From positions 220,767 through 284,766 of the forward strand of contig NZ_NFLM01000001.1 in the NCBI RefSeq assembly GCF_002160915.1: a DNA stretch of 64,000 bases, in the 5' to 3' direction. Shown here piece by piece: positions 42,708 to 51,049 of the stretch (position 1 is the first letter of the stretch; the number at the start of each line of letters is the position of its first letter). The DNA is from Faecalibacterium sp. An121 (lineage in GTDB: Bacteria > Bacillota > Clostridia > Oscillospirales > Ruminococcaceae). The notes beneath the pieces were generated by a model that did no database searches, was not told the origin of the DNA, and saw only the letters and a list, made by a program, of their open reading frames with translations. A program made the translations under genes and the position numbers.

Positions 42708-43118
42708 ATGAAGAACTATCGCGATCCGCTGCTGGCTGCCCTGGGGGTGCTGCTGGTGCTGGCAGGGCTGTGGCAGGTCAGAGCCGGCGGCAGCGTCCTG
42801 GGTTATGTCTGCATTGGGCTGGGCTGCGGGCTGTTCGGCCATGGCACAGGGGAGCTGGTGGCCCGCTGGTCGATGCGAAACGACCCCGCCCTGCAAAAGG
42901 AACAGGAGATCCTCCGCCGGGATGAACGGAACGTGGCCATTGCAGACCATGCCAAGGGCCGTGCGTTCGATCTGATGACCTTTGTTTTTGGGGCGCTGAT
43001 GGTGTCTTTCGCCCTGATGGAGGTGGATCTGGCTGCTTTGCTGCTGCTGGTGTTTGCCTACCTGTTTGTAGAGGGATACGCCGTCTATTGCCGCTGCAAA
43101 TACGAAAAAGAGATGTGA
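42708..43118 (+). CDS. Membrane protein, second in module 1
   Basis: This 136-residue protein is similar in plan to the preceding one: two hydrophobic N-terminal segments (LLAALGVLLVLAGLWQV and VLGYVCIGLGCGLFGHGTG), a charged loop with KEQEILRRDERNVAIADHAK, then two more hydrophobic segments. The two genes look like an old duplication. GGAGG precedes the ATG and only 14 bases separate the genes. Confidence 0.75.
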   Translation: MKNYRDPLLAALGVLLVLAGLWQVRAGGSVLGYVCIGLGCGLFGHGTGELVARWSMRNDPALQKEQEILRRDERNVAIADHAKGRAFDLMTFVFGALMVSFALMEVDLAALLLLVFAYLFVEGYAVYCRCKYEKEM

Positions 43119-43130
43119 GCGGCCGGACCC

Positions 43131-43176
43131 AAAAGCGCCCCTTCCTTCTGCGCGGGCAGAGGGGAGGGGCGTTTTG
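43131..43176. terminator. Terminator of module 1
   Basis: AAAAGCGCCCCTTCC and GGGAGGGGCGTTTTG pair over a short loop. Confidence 0.8.
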
Positions 43177-43234
43177 CTCTGCCGCCGGGGCAGAATGCTG
43201 CAAAAGAAAGAAGCGTTCCTGTGCACAACGCCCA

Positions 43235-43263
43235 TTGACGGCTTGCCGAATATGTGGTATATT
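43235..43263 (+). promoter_or_regulatory. Promoter of module 2
   Basis: TTGACG and TATATT are 17 bases apart, 46 bases before the start of the membrane gene. Confidence 0.65.
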
Positions 43264-43308
43264 TTTAACATAAAGTTAGAAATACACCACATAACAAAGG
43301 AGGCGCCT

Positions 43309-43683
43309 ATGCGTTCAAGGTATTATATGGAGGGCTTGCTGGGGCTGCTGTCCCTGCTGGGCTTTGTAGGCATTTTCACGGATGAAAAATACTTTTTGTC
43401 CTTTTTTGCCTTCGCGGTGGACTTCGAATACTTCTTCATCCAGACCGACGAGATGATGGACCGCTACATGGACAAGGCTGCCGCCCGTGCATTCTACTGC
43501 GATATGTTCGCCACAGGCGTGGTGACCGCCGGCTGTATCCTGTTTGGGCACAGCCTGCAGCAGGCCATGCTGTATGGCGTCTGCACGGGGTGGGGCCTGG
43601 CGGTGGCGGTGCAGGCACTGCTGGTGGCGTATTACCGCACCAGAGAGAGTTTGGGGGCAGGGCATGATCCACAACAGAATTAA
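43309..43683 (+). CDS. Membrane protein, module 2
   Basis: This 124-residue protein has hydrophobic segments at about 7-35, 60-80 and 90-112, and a short acidic loop (QTDEMMDRYMDKAAARAF). AAAGGAGG lies 5-8 bases before the ATG at 43309. It overlaps the following XRE gene by 20 bases. The plan resembles DUF3796-like small membrane proteins paired with XRE regulators, but I am not certain of the family. Confidence 0.75.
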   Translation: MRSRYYMEGLLGLLSLLGFVGIFTDEKYFLSFFAFAVDFEYFFIQTDEMMDRYMDKAAARAFYCDMFATGVVTAGCILFGHSLQQAMLYGVCTGWGLAVAVQALLVAYYRTRESLGAGHDPQQN

Positions 43684-43864
43684 GGAATACCGCGCCCGCC
43701 GCAACATGAAGCAGGAGGAGCTGGCGCAGCTGGTCGGAGTGCGGCGGGAGACCATCGGCAACCTGGAAAAGGGCCGCTACAACCCCTCGCTGGTGCTGGC
43801 CTGGAACATCGCCAAAGTGTTTGAGGTGCCCATCGAGGAGATCTTTACGGTGGAGGACGACTGA
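43664..43864 (+). CDS. Small XRE regulator, module 2
   Basis: This 66-residue helix-turn-helix protein reads IKEYRARRNMKQEELAQLVG, then RRETIGNLEKGRYNPSLVLA, ending IEEIFTVEDD. It is about half identical to the regulator at 42068. The SD (GGGGGCAGGG) lies inside the membrane-protein gene. Gene order is reversed compared with module 1: membrane protein first, regulator second. Confidence 0.88.
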   Translation: MIHNRIKEYRARRNMKQEELAQLVGVRRETIGNLEKGRYNPSLVLAWNIAKVFEVPIEEIFTVEDD

Positions 43865-43922
43865 GACCGGACCGAAAAGGGAGACGGAAAATGGCTTACT
43901 CTATCTAAGAGCTGACGGCTGC

Positions 43923-43962
43923 AAAAAACCGGCCCCGTACATTTTAACACAGGGCCGGTTTT
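43923..43962. terminator. Bidirectional terminator
   Basis: AAAAACCGGCCC and GGGCCGGTTTT pair between the converging XRE and GNAT genes. Confidence 0.85.
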
Positions 43963-43963
43963 G

Positions 43964-44413
43964 TCATCGGATCCGGCGGGTGTACATCCGGGTGGGGAGG
44001 CCGTCATCTCCCTGCACCATGCATAGGTAGTTCCAGCCGTACCGTTCATAAAAGAATGTATGGTCGGTGACGAGATAAAGGGTATCGATCCCAAGGGCGG
44101 CCATCTCGGCGCAGACCATCAGCAGCAGACGGCCTGCCAGGCCCTGCCCGCGGAAAGGCTCCTCCACATACAGGGCGCAGACATTGGGGGACAGATCTTT
44201 GCGGTCGTGGAAGTCGTTTTCGATGACGCCTACCCCGCCGGCGATCTGACCGTTTTCCCGCGCCAGATACCACTGCGGGACGGCGTCCCTGCCTTGCAGG
44301 CAGGCGTCGATGCTCTGCCGGTAATCTTCTGCGAGTACGCCCCATTTTTGATGGAACCACTCGGCGGCCTGCGCGGCCAGCTCCGGGTGCAGACGCAGGG
44401 GAAGGATCTCCAT
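43964..44413 (-). CDS. GNAT-family N-acetyltransferase
   Basis: This 149-residue single-domain acetyltransferase has strand PQWYLARENGQIAGGVGVIE, the acetyl-CoA loop EEPFRGQGLAGRLL (R/QxxGxG/A), and the final FFYERYGWNYL element. The N-terminus (LHPELAAQAAEWFHQKWGV) resembles GNATs that modify small molecules. AAAGGAG precedes the ATG. It lies 24 bases after the peptide-binding protein gene on the same strand, so the two may share a transcript. Substrate unknown. Confidence 0.88.
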   Translation of the reverse strand: MEILPLRLHPELAAQAAEWFHQKWGVLAEDYRQSIDACLQGRDAVPQWYLARENGQIAGGVGVIENDFHDRKDLSPNVCALYVEEPFRGQGLAGRLLLMVCAEMAALGIDTLYLVTDHTFFYERYGWNYLCMVQGDDGLPTRMYTRRIR

Positions 44414-44437
44414 ATACGCTCTCCTTTTTATAACAGG

Positions 44438-46006
44438 TCAGTTCTTGACAGTCCAGGTCAGGTCCAGCACCGGGCCATAGGGATCAAAGACCAGGCCTTC
44501 CACACCGTCGGCCAGAAGCAGCCGCTTCTGCTGGGCGAACAGGGGCAGGACCAGCCCTTCGGCCAGCAGCTGCCGCTCACACTGAGCCAGCAGCTGGCAG
44601 CGGACGGTGCTGTTGGCGGCGGTGGTGCTCTGGGTCAGCAGGGTCTCGTAGCCCACGTCGTCGTAGCGGCACAGGCCGTCGGGGCCAAAGCTGCGCAGCA
44701 GGGTATATACGCTGCCGTCGGTGCAGGTGACCGGAGCAATGGCAATGGTGTACTCGCCGTCCGCCATCCGGGCGTCAAACGTTTCATCGGGCACCTCCTC
44801 GATGGAGAAGAAAAGGGACAATTCCCGCTGCCAGACGCTGTTGATGGATTCCACCGCCTGGGTCAGGCCGGCGCTCTCGGGCACCAGGATGGTAATGCCC
44901 ATCAGGTCGCTGCTGGTGACGGTCTGGCGGGCGCCCCGGTAGAGGACGTAGGCGTTGCCCAGATCCGGGGCGGGATCGCCGGCGGTCTGACGGTAGTCCA
45001 CGCTGCCCACCGACAGCCCCTCGGGCACGAGGCCGGAAGCGGGCTGGTAGATGCTGGTGTCCACCGTCAGGGAAGCCGCCTGCCGGGCCGCCGAGACCAG
45101 AGCCTGCCGCAGCAGCGTGTTGGACAAGGCGGGATGCTGGCTGTTGAACAGCATACACCAGGTGGTGTCGGAATAGCGGACCGAGCGCAGGCTGGTGGGA
45201 GTGCTGGTGTCATCCAGGGCGGCCGTGCAGCGCTCGTTGAGGATCAGGTCCTGGGCGGACTGGACCGGACCGGTGTTCTGCACCAGGCGCAGCGAGTCGA
45301 TCAGGCCGCCGCTGACGTCCCGGCGCAGGAACAGGCCGCCGGACGTCCAGTTGTACAGATAAAAGCTGCCGCTGGAAAGGGTGGTGTCGCTGGTCAGGCC
45401 ATAGCTGCCCCCGGTGCTGAGAAAAAACTCCTCGTCACAGGGCATGGCGCCGGGCAGCGCCAGCTTGTTAACAAAGTTGTCGTCCGGCTCGGTGAGGGTG
45501 AACACCACCGTCAGGGAGTCGGCGGCCTCCACCCCGATGTCGCTGGGGTCGGCCAGGCCGGCCAGAGCAGCGCTGCCCCCTTGGATGGCCGAAAACTCCA
45601 CCGCATAAGGGGAGCGGGTCTCGGGGGAGAAGATGCGCTGGAAGGCGTAGACAAAGTCCTCCGCCGTGATGGCGTAGCTGGTGGCCTCCCCGCGTGTGGC
45701 CTTGTAGGTCAGCCCTTCTTTCAGACGGAAGGTGTAGACCAGCCCGTCGGAGGAAACGCTCCAGCTCTCGCACAGATCGTTCTGGGGATCGCCCTCGGCG
45801 TCCAGGCGGACCAGGCCGCCGCAGAGGTTGGTGCAGGCAATGACGTCCGATACGGCCGAAGCTACCTGGGGGTCCAGGTTGGTGGGCAGCTCCTCCACAA
45901 ACCAGGTGAAGCTGTTGACGCCGGACCCCTGGGTGCAGCCCGCCAGGGGCAGCAGCAGGGCGGCTGCCAGTACGGCCGCCGTCAGCCGAACAAGAAAACG
46001 TTTCAA
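44438..46006 (-). CDS. Peptide-type ABC substrate-binding lipoprotein
   Basis: This protein of about 522 residues is of the SBP_bac_5 (OppA/DppA) class. A lipoprotein signal peptide (KRFLVRLTAAVLAAALLLPL then AGC) is followed by the mature domain with SFTWFVEELPTNLDPQVAS and LCESWSVSSDGLVYTFRLKE, typical of the family. The TTG at 46006 is chosen as start because it places the signal peptide at the N-terminus and AAAGGAAC lies upstream. No permease or ATPase gene is beside it, so it must share a transporter encoded elsewhere or act as a receptor. Confidence 0.9.
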   Translation of the reverse strand: MKRFLVRLTAAVLAAALLLPLAGCTQGSGVNSFTWFVEELPTNLDPQVASAVSDVIACTNLCGGLVRLDAEGDPQNDLCESWSVSSDGLVYTFRLKEGLTYKATRGEATSYAITAEDFVYAFQRIFSPETRSPYAVEFSAIQGGSAALAGLADPSDIGVEAADSLTVVFTLTEPDDNFVNKLALPGAMPCDEEFFLSTGGSYGLTSDTTLSSGSFYLYNWTSGGLFLRRDVSGGLIDSLRLVQNTGPVQSAQDLILNERCTAALDDTSTPTSLRSVRYSDTTWCMLFNSQHPALSNTLLRQALVSAARQAASLTVDTSIYQPASGLVPEGLSVGSVDYRQTAGDPAPDLGNAYVLYRGARQTVTSSDLMGITILVPESAGLTQAVESINSVWQRELSLFFSIEEVPDETFDARMADGEYTIAIAPVTCTDGSVYTLLRSFGPDGLCRYDDVGYETLLTQSTTAANSTVRCQLLAQCERQLLAEGLVLPLFAQQKRLLLADGVEGLVFDPYGPVLDLTWTVKN

Positions 46007-46206
46007 GGTGCAGTTCCTTTCTATCGTGACCGGCGCAGCGGGCCGCCGCGCCGGGATCCTGTATAGCATGATTTATAGATATGTCATCAGAAAAAGATCC
46101 ATGCCGCGCAGCCTTGTGCAGACGAGCGGACGGCCGGAACAAGTCAAGTGTAGCAGAAAGGCCGCGAAAAAACAACAGGGATTTGCGCTCTGTTTTGGGA
46201 TTTTCG

Positions 46207-46235
46207 TTGCCAACGGCAGCCAAAAGGGCTATAAT
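46207..46235 (+). promoter_or_regulatory. Promoter of murD
   Basis: TTGCCA and TATAAT are separated by 17 bases, 61 bases before the start codon. Confidence 0.75.
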
Positions 46236-46296
46236 AGACCTTGTGTCTGAATCAACCGGCAGTTTGGGGCGCCACGCCCCGGGGGAGGTTTTTGTT

Positions 46297-47706
46297 ATGC
46301 AGAAGGAACAGCAGCAGCTTGCTGCGCTGGTGCGCGGCAAAAAGGTGGCTTTCATCGGCGCGGGGGTCAGCCATAAGACCCTGATCGAGGAGTTTGTGGG
46401 TCTGGGGGCAGAAGTGACCCTCTGCGACCGGAAAAAGTCGGTGGAGGAGTTCGGCGCGTATGCCGATACCATCCGGCGCCTGGGCATCCGGCTGAGCCTG
46501 GGGGAGAACTACATGGACGGGTTCAAGGGGCAGGACATCATCCTGCGCACCCCCGGCTTTGAGTTCTATCAGAAACCCCTGCAGGACGCCATTGCCGCCG
46601 GCACCATGGTGACCAGTGAGGTGGAGCTCTTTTTCGACTTTTGCCCCTGCGAGATCGTGGCGGTGACCGGCTCGGACGGCAAGACCACCACCACCACCCT
46701 CATCAGCGAGTTTTTCAAGGCGGCCGGGCGCACCGTGCATCTGGGCGGCAACATCGGGGCGGCGCTGCTGCCCATGCTGCCCCAGGTGGCCCCGGAAGAT
46801 GTGGCCGTGGTGGAGCTGTCCAGCTTCCAGCTGATCAGTATGCGCAAGAGCCCCAAAGTGGCGGTGGTCACCAATGTGACCCCCAACCACCTGGACCACC
46901 ACAAGGATATGCAGGAGTACATCGACGCCAAGCGGAACATCCTGCTGTACCAGCAGCCTCCCTGCCGGGCCGTGCTGGGGTATGAGAACGACATCACCCG
47001 GGCCATGCAGGCCGACTGCAAGGGGGAACAGGTGTGGTTCACCCGCCTGCATGAGACCGACAACGGCGCGTTCCTGCGGGAGGACGGGATGCTCTGCATG
47101 GCCGAGCACGGGACGGTGACTCCCTTCCTGGCGCAGAAGGACGTCAAGCTGCGGGGCCTGCACAACATTGAAAACCTGCTGGCCGCCGCTGCGGCGGTCT
47201 GGGGCCGGGTGCCGGTCGAGGCTATCCAGAAGGTGGGCAGCACCTTCACCGGGGTGGAACACCGCATTGAGCCGGTGCGCACCCTGGACGGGGTCACCTA
47301 TTACAACGACTCCATCGCCACCAGCCCCACCCGCACCATCGCGGGCCTGCGCAGCTTTGCGCAGAAGATCATCCTGATCGCGGGCGGCTACGACAAAAAG
47401 ATCCCCTATCAGCCCCTGGCCCCCGAGATCCTGGCCCATGTCAAGGTGCTGGTGCTGATGGGCGCCACCGGTCCCCGGATCGAGGAGGCGGTGCGGCAGC
47501 AGCCCGGCTTTGAGGACAGCGGTCTGGTGATCCTCCATGCCGGGGATATGCAGGAAGCGGTGGCCCTGGCGCGCAGCGCAGCCCGCCCCGGGGATGTGGT
47601 CAGCCTGTCCCCGGCCAGCGCCTCTTTTGATGTGTACCCCAATTTCGAGGTGCGGGGCCGTCACTACAAGCAGATCGTCAACAGCCTGCCGGAGCAGGCG
47701 GAATGA
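46297..47706 (+). CDS. murD: UDP-N-acetylmuramoyl-L-alanine:D-glutamate ligase
   Basis: This 469-residue Mur ligase adds D-Glu to the peptidoglycan precursor in the cytoplasm. The N-terminal Rossmann-like domain begins VAFIGAGVSHKTLIEEF. The ATP loop is GSDGKTTTTTLISEF (about residue 125). ELSSFQLISM, NVTPNHLDHH and the C-terminal domain with GVEHRIEPVRTLDGVTYYND, SIATSPT and AGGYDKKIPY are all present. The ATG at 46297 follows GGGGGAGG by about 8 bases. It lies apart from other cell-wall genes and is coupled by overlap to a GNAT gene. Confidence 0.95.
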   Translation: MQKEQQQLAALVRGKKVAFIGAGVSHKTLIEEFVGLGAEVTLCDRKKSVEEFGAYADTIRRLGIRLSLGENYMDGFKGQDIILRTPGFEFYQKPLQDAIAAGTMVTSEVELFFDFCPCEIVAVTGSDGKTTTTTLISEFFKAAGRTVHLGGNIGAALLPMLPQVAPEDVAVVELSSFQLISMRKSPKVAVVTNVTPNHLDHHKDMQEYIDAKRNILLYQQPPCRAVLGYENDITRAMQADCKGEQVWFTRLHETDNGAFLREDGMLCMAEHGTVTPFLAQKDVKLRGLHNIENLLAAAAAVWGRVPVEAIQKVGSTFTGVEHRIEPVRTLDGVTYYNDSIATSPTRTIAGLRSFAQKIILIAGGYDKKIPYQPLAPEILAHVKVLVLMGATGPRIEEAVRQQPGFEDSGLVILHAGDMQEAVALARSAARPGDVVSLSPASASFDVYPNFEVRGRHYKQIVNSLPEQAE

Positions 47707-48482
47707 TCGCGGCCGTTGCCACTGCAGCCCAGCGGCAGGCCTTTTTGGAGGCGGCCCGCAGGGACCCCATGCTGCGCGCGGTGCTGGGGCGGGATCTGAC
47801 CCTGTGGGCGGGCAACAGCGGCGCGCCGGTGCAGCTGTATCTGGCCGGCGGCGCAGCCCTCTCTCTGTCGGACGGCTGTGCATGGATGTCGGGCCTGCCC
47901 GATGACCCCGAGGAACTGCACAGCTTTTTGCGGTTTGCCGGGGTGGGCTGCCTGCAGACCCCGGCCGACCTGCGAGGCTGGCCCGGCCTGCGCCCCGGTG
48001 TCCAGGATACGGGGCTGACGCTGCCGCCGGGCGGCGCCCTGCCCCAGCCGCCTTTGCCGGAGGGCTTCGTTCCGGACCGGGAGGTCGGGGTAGGGGAGGC
48101 CGCCGGGCTGCTGTTTCCCACCCATTCGGGCTACCGCGACGGCTTTTATTCCCGCACCTGCACCACCGTCAACCACGGTCTGGCGCGTCTGTGGGGCCTG
48201 CGGGACCGGCAGGGCCGGCTGCGGGCCACCATGGGCGCCGATGCGCTGTTTGAAGGCCAGGCTTACCTCTCTTTGCTGCACACCGACCCGGCCTGCCGCG
48301 GCCAGGGCCTGGGCGGGTGGCTGGTGGTGGCCATGGCCAACGCCCTGTCGGCCGAGGGCTGGCAGTGCGTTTTTTACAGCGAACCCCGCAACCGGGCCTT
48401 TTACCGCAGGCTGGGCTTTGCCGAGGCCGCCCCGCTGTATGCCTACCAGGTGGGGGACACGATACAGAATCAGGAAGGATAA
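47703..48482 (+). CDS. GNAT-family acetyltransferase coupled to murD
   Basis: This 259-residue protein has a C-terminal GNAT fold: GADALFEGQAYLSLLHTDPA, the acetyl-CoA loop RGQGLGGWLVVAMANAL, and VFYSEPRNRAFYRRLGFAEA. The N-terminal 110 residues look like a degenerate second GNAT-like domain. The ATG overlaps the murD stop (ATGA). Whether it acts on a cell-wall precursor is unknown. The coupling is the only hint. Confidence 0.82.
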   Translation: MIAAVATAAQRQAFLEAARRDPMLRAVLGRDLTLWAGNSGAPVQLYLAGGAALSLSDGCAWMSGLPDDPEELHSFLRFAGVGCLQTPADLRGWPGLRPGVQDTGLTLPPGGALPQPPLPEGFVPDREVGVGEAAGLLFPTHSGYRDGFYSRTCTTVNHGLARLWGLRDRQGRLRATMGADALFEGQAYLSLLHTDPACRGQGLGGWLVVAMANALSAEGWQCVFYSEPRNRAFYRRLGFAEAAPLYAYQVGDTIQNQEG

Positions 48483-48497
48483 GGATAGATACGACCC

Positions 48498-49757
48498 ATG
48501 ATCGAACGTTTTTTTGACTATAAACCCGAGGTGCTGGTTCTGGACCAGAAGGCCATGGAGCTGTGCGCCCCCTATTTCCGCCAGGCGGAGGAGATCCGCG
48601 ACTACAACCAGCTCAAGATGCTGCGCGCCTTTGCGGACAACCAGATGTCGGCCACCGATATGCTGGGTACCACCGGCTACGGCCTGTGGGATACCGGCCG
48701 GGCCAAGCTGGAGCAGATCTTTGCTCAGGCCATGGGCTGTGAGGATGCTTTGGTGCGCAGCCAATTCATGAGCGGCACCCATACCCTGGCGGTGGCCCTC
48801 TTTGGACTGCTGCGCACCGGCGACACCCTGCTGGCCGCTACCGGCCGGCCCTACGACACTCTGGAGGGTGTGATCGGCATAGACGGCAAGGGCAAGGGGA
48901 CCGGCACCCTGACCGACTACGGCATCCGCTACGAGGAGGTGCCTCTGGGGGCGGATTTTGTTCCCGACTACCAGGCCATTGCGGCGGCGGCTCCCCGGGC
49001 CAAGGTCTGCCATATCCAGCGCAGCCGGGGCTATATGCAGCGCAACGCGTTTGACCTGGAGACCATCCGCAAAGTGGCCCGGGTGGCCAAGGAGGCCAAC
49101 CCTTCGATCATCGTCTTTGTGGACAACTGCTATGGCGAGTTCACCCAGACCCAGGAGCCCTGCCAGGTGGGGGCGGACCTGATCGCGGGCAGCCTGATCA
49201 AAAATCCCGGCGGCGGGATCGCCCCCACCGGCGGCTACATCGCAGGTCGGCGGGATCTGGTGGAGCAGTGTGCCTACCGCCTGAACGCGCCCGGCCTGGG
49301 CAAAGAGCTGGGCTGTACCCTGGACGCGCCCCGGGAGATGTACATGGGCTTCTACTATGCGCCGGGGGTGGTGTGCGAGGCCATCAAGACCACCATATAC
49401 GCCCAGTGCCTGCTGGAGCTGGTGGGCAAAAAGCCGGTGCCCCGCTACTGCGACAGCCACAACGACATCGTTACCTGCTTTGACGCGGGCACCGCCGAGG
49501 CACTGGTGGGCTTCTGCCGGGGGATCCAGGCGGCCAGCCCGGTGGACAGCTATGCCGCCCCCGAACCCTGCCCTGAGCCGGGCTACACCGACGAGGTCAT
49601 CATGGCCAGCGGCAGCTTCACCCAGGGCAGTACCATTGAGCTGAGCTGCGACGGCCCCATGCGGGCCCCCTATACCTGCTATCTGCAGGGCGGGCTGAAC
49701 TTTGCGGCCAGCCGCGCCGGGGTGCTGCTGGCGGTGCAGAACGCCTATTTTGCCTAA
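48498..49757 (+). CDS. PLP-dependent methionine gamma-lyase-like protein (aluminium-resistance family)
   Basis: This 419-residue protein belongs to the cystathionine beta-lyase-like family once called aluminium resistance protein (Met_gamma_lyase fold). It has SATDMLGTTGYGLWDTGRAK near the N-terminus and SQFMSGTHTLAVALFGLLR. The PLP-lysine segment is GSLIKNPGGGIAPTGGYIAG, near residue 235, and VDNCYGEF holds the cofactor-binding Asp. Length is as usual. AAGGATAAGGA precedes the ATG, 15 bases after the GNAT gene. True substrate is not established for the family. Confidence 0.9.
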   Translation: MIERFFDYKPEVLVLDQKAMELCAPYFRQAEEIRDYNQLKMLRAFADNQMSATDMLGTTGYGLWDTGRAKLEQIFAQAMGCEDALVRSQFMSGTHTLAVALFGLLRTGDTLLAATGRPYDTLEGVIGIDGKGKGTGTLTDYGIRYEEVPLGADFVPDYQAIAAAAPRAKVCHIQRSRGYMQRNAFDLETIRKVARVAKEANPSIIVFVDNCYGEFTQTQEPCQVGADLIAGSLIKNPGGGIAPTGGYIAGRRDLVEQCAYRLNAPGLGKELGCTLDAPREMYMGFYYAPGVVCEAIKTTIYAQCLLELVGKKPVPRYCDSHNDIVTCFDAGTAEALVGFCRGIQAASPVDSYAAPEPCPEPGYTDEVIMASGSFTQGSTIELSCDGPMRAPYTCYLQGGLNFAASRAGVLLAVQNAYFA

Positions 49758-49829
49758 GGTGTATCGGAAAACCCCACGCTGTTCTATTCTGCCAAAAAGT
49801 ACCACCTGCATCGAAAAGACCTGCCGTCA

Positions 49830-49856
49830 GCGTGTCGCTTTTGCGACACGCTTTTT
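49830..49856 (+). terminator. Terminator of murD-GNAT-lyase operon
   Basis: GCGTGTCGC-TTTT-GCGACACGC followed by TTTTT. Confidence 0.92.
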
Positions 49857-50017
49857 GTGTGCCGGGCGAAAAATAAACAGAAGCGGGATACAATTCTAAC
49901 CAAACGGAAACAAAACAGGTGTACAATGCTCCCGCAATGCAGGACAGGCGGGATCGCCCCGGACAAAATGCAAAGCAGAACATCGATCGCAGAACATGGA
50001 CAGGAGGTTATAGTGTT

Positions 50018-50389
50018 ATGAAAAAAAGCAGTTTTATCACCCTTATCCTGGGCACGGTCAGCGGCGTGCTGTTCGCCCTTGGAATGTGCATGGCCCTGAT
50101 TCCGGAATGGAACGCATTCCGGCCGGGCGTGGTATTCGGATGCCTGGGCGCCGTGATGGCCCTGGTCACCTTCATCCTCTGGCGCCGTATGGAGCACAAA
50201 GCGCCCATCCAGGTATCGGGCAAGATGATACTGAGCATTGCGGTGGGCATTCTGGGCGCCCTGATGCTGGGCGTGGGAATGTGCTTCTCCATGGTGTGGG
50301 GCAGACTGGTGGCCGGCATTGTGATCGGCCTGCTGGGCATTGTGATTTTGCTGTGCCTCATCCCGCTGACCCGCGGCCTGGAAGACTGA
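50018..50389 (+). CDS. Four-helix membrane protein
   Basis: This 123-residue protein has four hydrophobic segments (about 5-27, 35-53, 67-88 and 92-115), and little cytoplasmic sequence (RRMEHKAPIQVSGKM). CAGGAGG precedes the ATG with spacing of about 9. It resembles small uncharacterised membrane proteins of Clostridia. It is the first of three small genes (50018-50992) likely transcribed together. Confidence 0.7.
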   Translation: MKKSSFITLILGTVSGVLFALGMCMALIPEWNAFRPGVVFGCLGAVMALVTFILWRRMEHKAPIQVSGKMILSIAVGILGALMLGVGMCFSMVWGRLVAGIVIGLLGIVILLCLIPLTRGLED

Positions 50390-50433
50390 ACCGATCCATT
50401 TATTAAGAAAGACAGACGAAAAGGAGAATCGCC

Positions 50434-50733
50434 ATGAAAACCAATGATACCATCAGGCTGCCCGCCAACTGCACCGCCCTGACCAGTCAGGAACAACGGG
50501 AGGCCACCGGCGGCGCGTCCGCCGAGACGGTCGTCAAGGCCGTGGTGGCCCTGGGCGTATCGGGCGCGCTGCTGTGCGTAGCCGGCGTGGCAGCCGGCAG
50601 CGTCCTGGGACTGTTCAGGGGCCAGGGCGGCTTGGGGGCGGCCATCCAGGATTCGATGGACCGGGGCAGAGCTTTCATCGACGGGGCGCTGGAGGCAGGC
50701 CGCAGCCTGCTGGATCAGCTGCTGCCCTGGTAA
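50434..50733 (+). CDS. Small peptide with double-glycine motif and hydrophobic segment
   Basis: This 99-residue protein has a polar N-terminus containing TALTSQEQREATGG. That resembles the leader of peptides exported by C39-peptidase ABC transporters, with cleavage after GG. Behind it comes a Gly/Ala-rich hydrophobic stretch (AVVALGVSGALLCVAGVAAG) and an amphipathic tail ending LLDQLLPW. AAAGGAG precedes the ATG. No peptidase or immunity gene is near. It may be a bacteriocin-like peptide, but a plain membrane protein is equally possible. Confidence 0.6.
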   Translation: MKTNDTIRLPANCTALTSQEQREATGGASAETVVKAVVALGVSGALLCVAGVAAGSVLGLFRGQGGLGAAIQDSMDRGRAFIDGALEAGRSLLDQLLPW

Positions 50734-50767
50734 GGCAACGAACGGCGCAGAAAGGACACGGAACAGG

Positions 50768-50992
50768 ATGGCAAAATCAAAGCTGGTCAAAGCCAATGAG
50801 AAGATCGCCCGGCAGGTGACAGGGGCGTTTGACAAGATCGAAAACGCTGTGGTGGGCGGTTACACTAAAATCGAGGATGCTTTTGTGGACCAGTACCTGA
50901 CCCAAGACGGGGAGACGGTGGCCCAGGCCAAAGAACGGCTCCGGCAGGAACAGGTCCGGCGGGAACAGGAAGCCCGGGACGCCCACAGGTAA
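50768..50992 (+). CDS. Small charged protein with VVGGYTKIEDAFVDQYL motif
   Basis: This 74-residue hydrophilic protein shows the repeat-like pattern GAFDKIENAVVGGYTKIEDA followed by FVDQYLTQDGETVAQAKERL, which is common in short Clostridia proteins of unknown role. The C-terminus is a charged helix. AGAAAGGA lies upstream. It follows the double-glycine peptide by 34 bases. Confidence 0.7.
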   Translation: MAKSKLVKANEKIARQVTGAFDKIENAVVGGYTKIEDAFVDQYLTQDGETVAQAKERLRQEQVRREQEARDAHR

Positions 50993-50999
50993 ATCCATA

Positions 51000-51048
51000 A
51001 AAAACGGCAGAGCACACCTGTACAAAGGCGCTCTGCCGTTTTATTTTT
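51000..51048. terminator. Bidirectional terminator
   Basis: AAAACGGCAGAGC and GCTCTGCCGTTTT pair between converging genes. Confidence 0.85.
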
Positions 51049-51049
51049 G

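Noticed and set aside
44060..46066. Plus-strand 668-codon frame opposite the binding protein
   Set aside because: The minus-strand reading has signal peptide, lipobox and family motifs. The plus-strand one has none.
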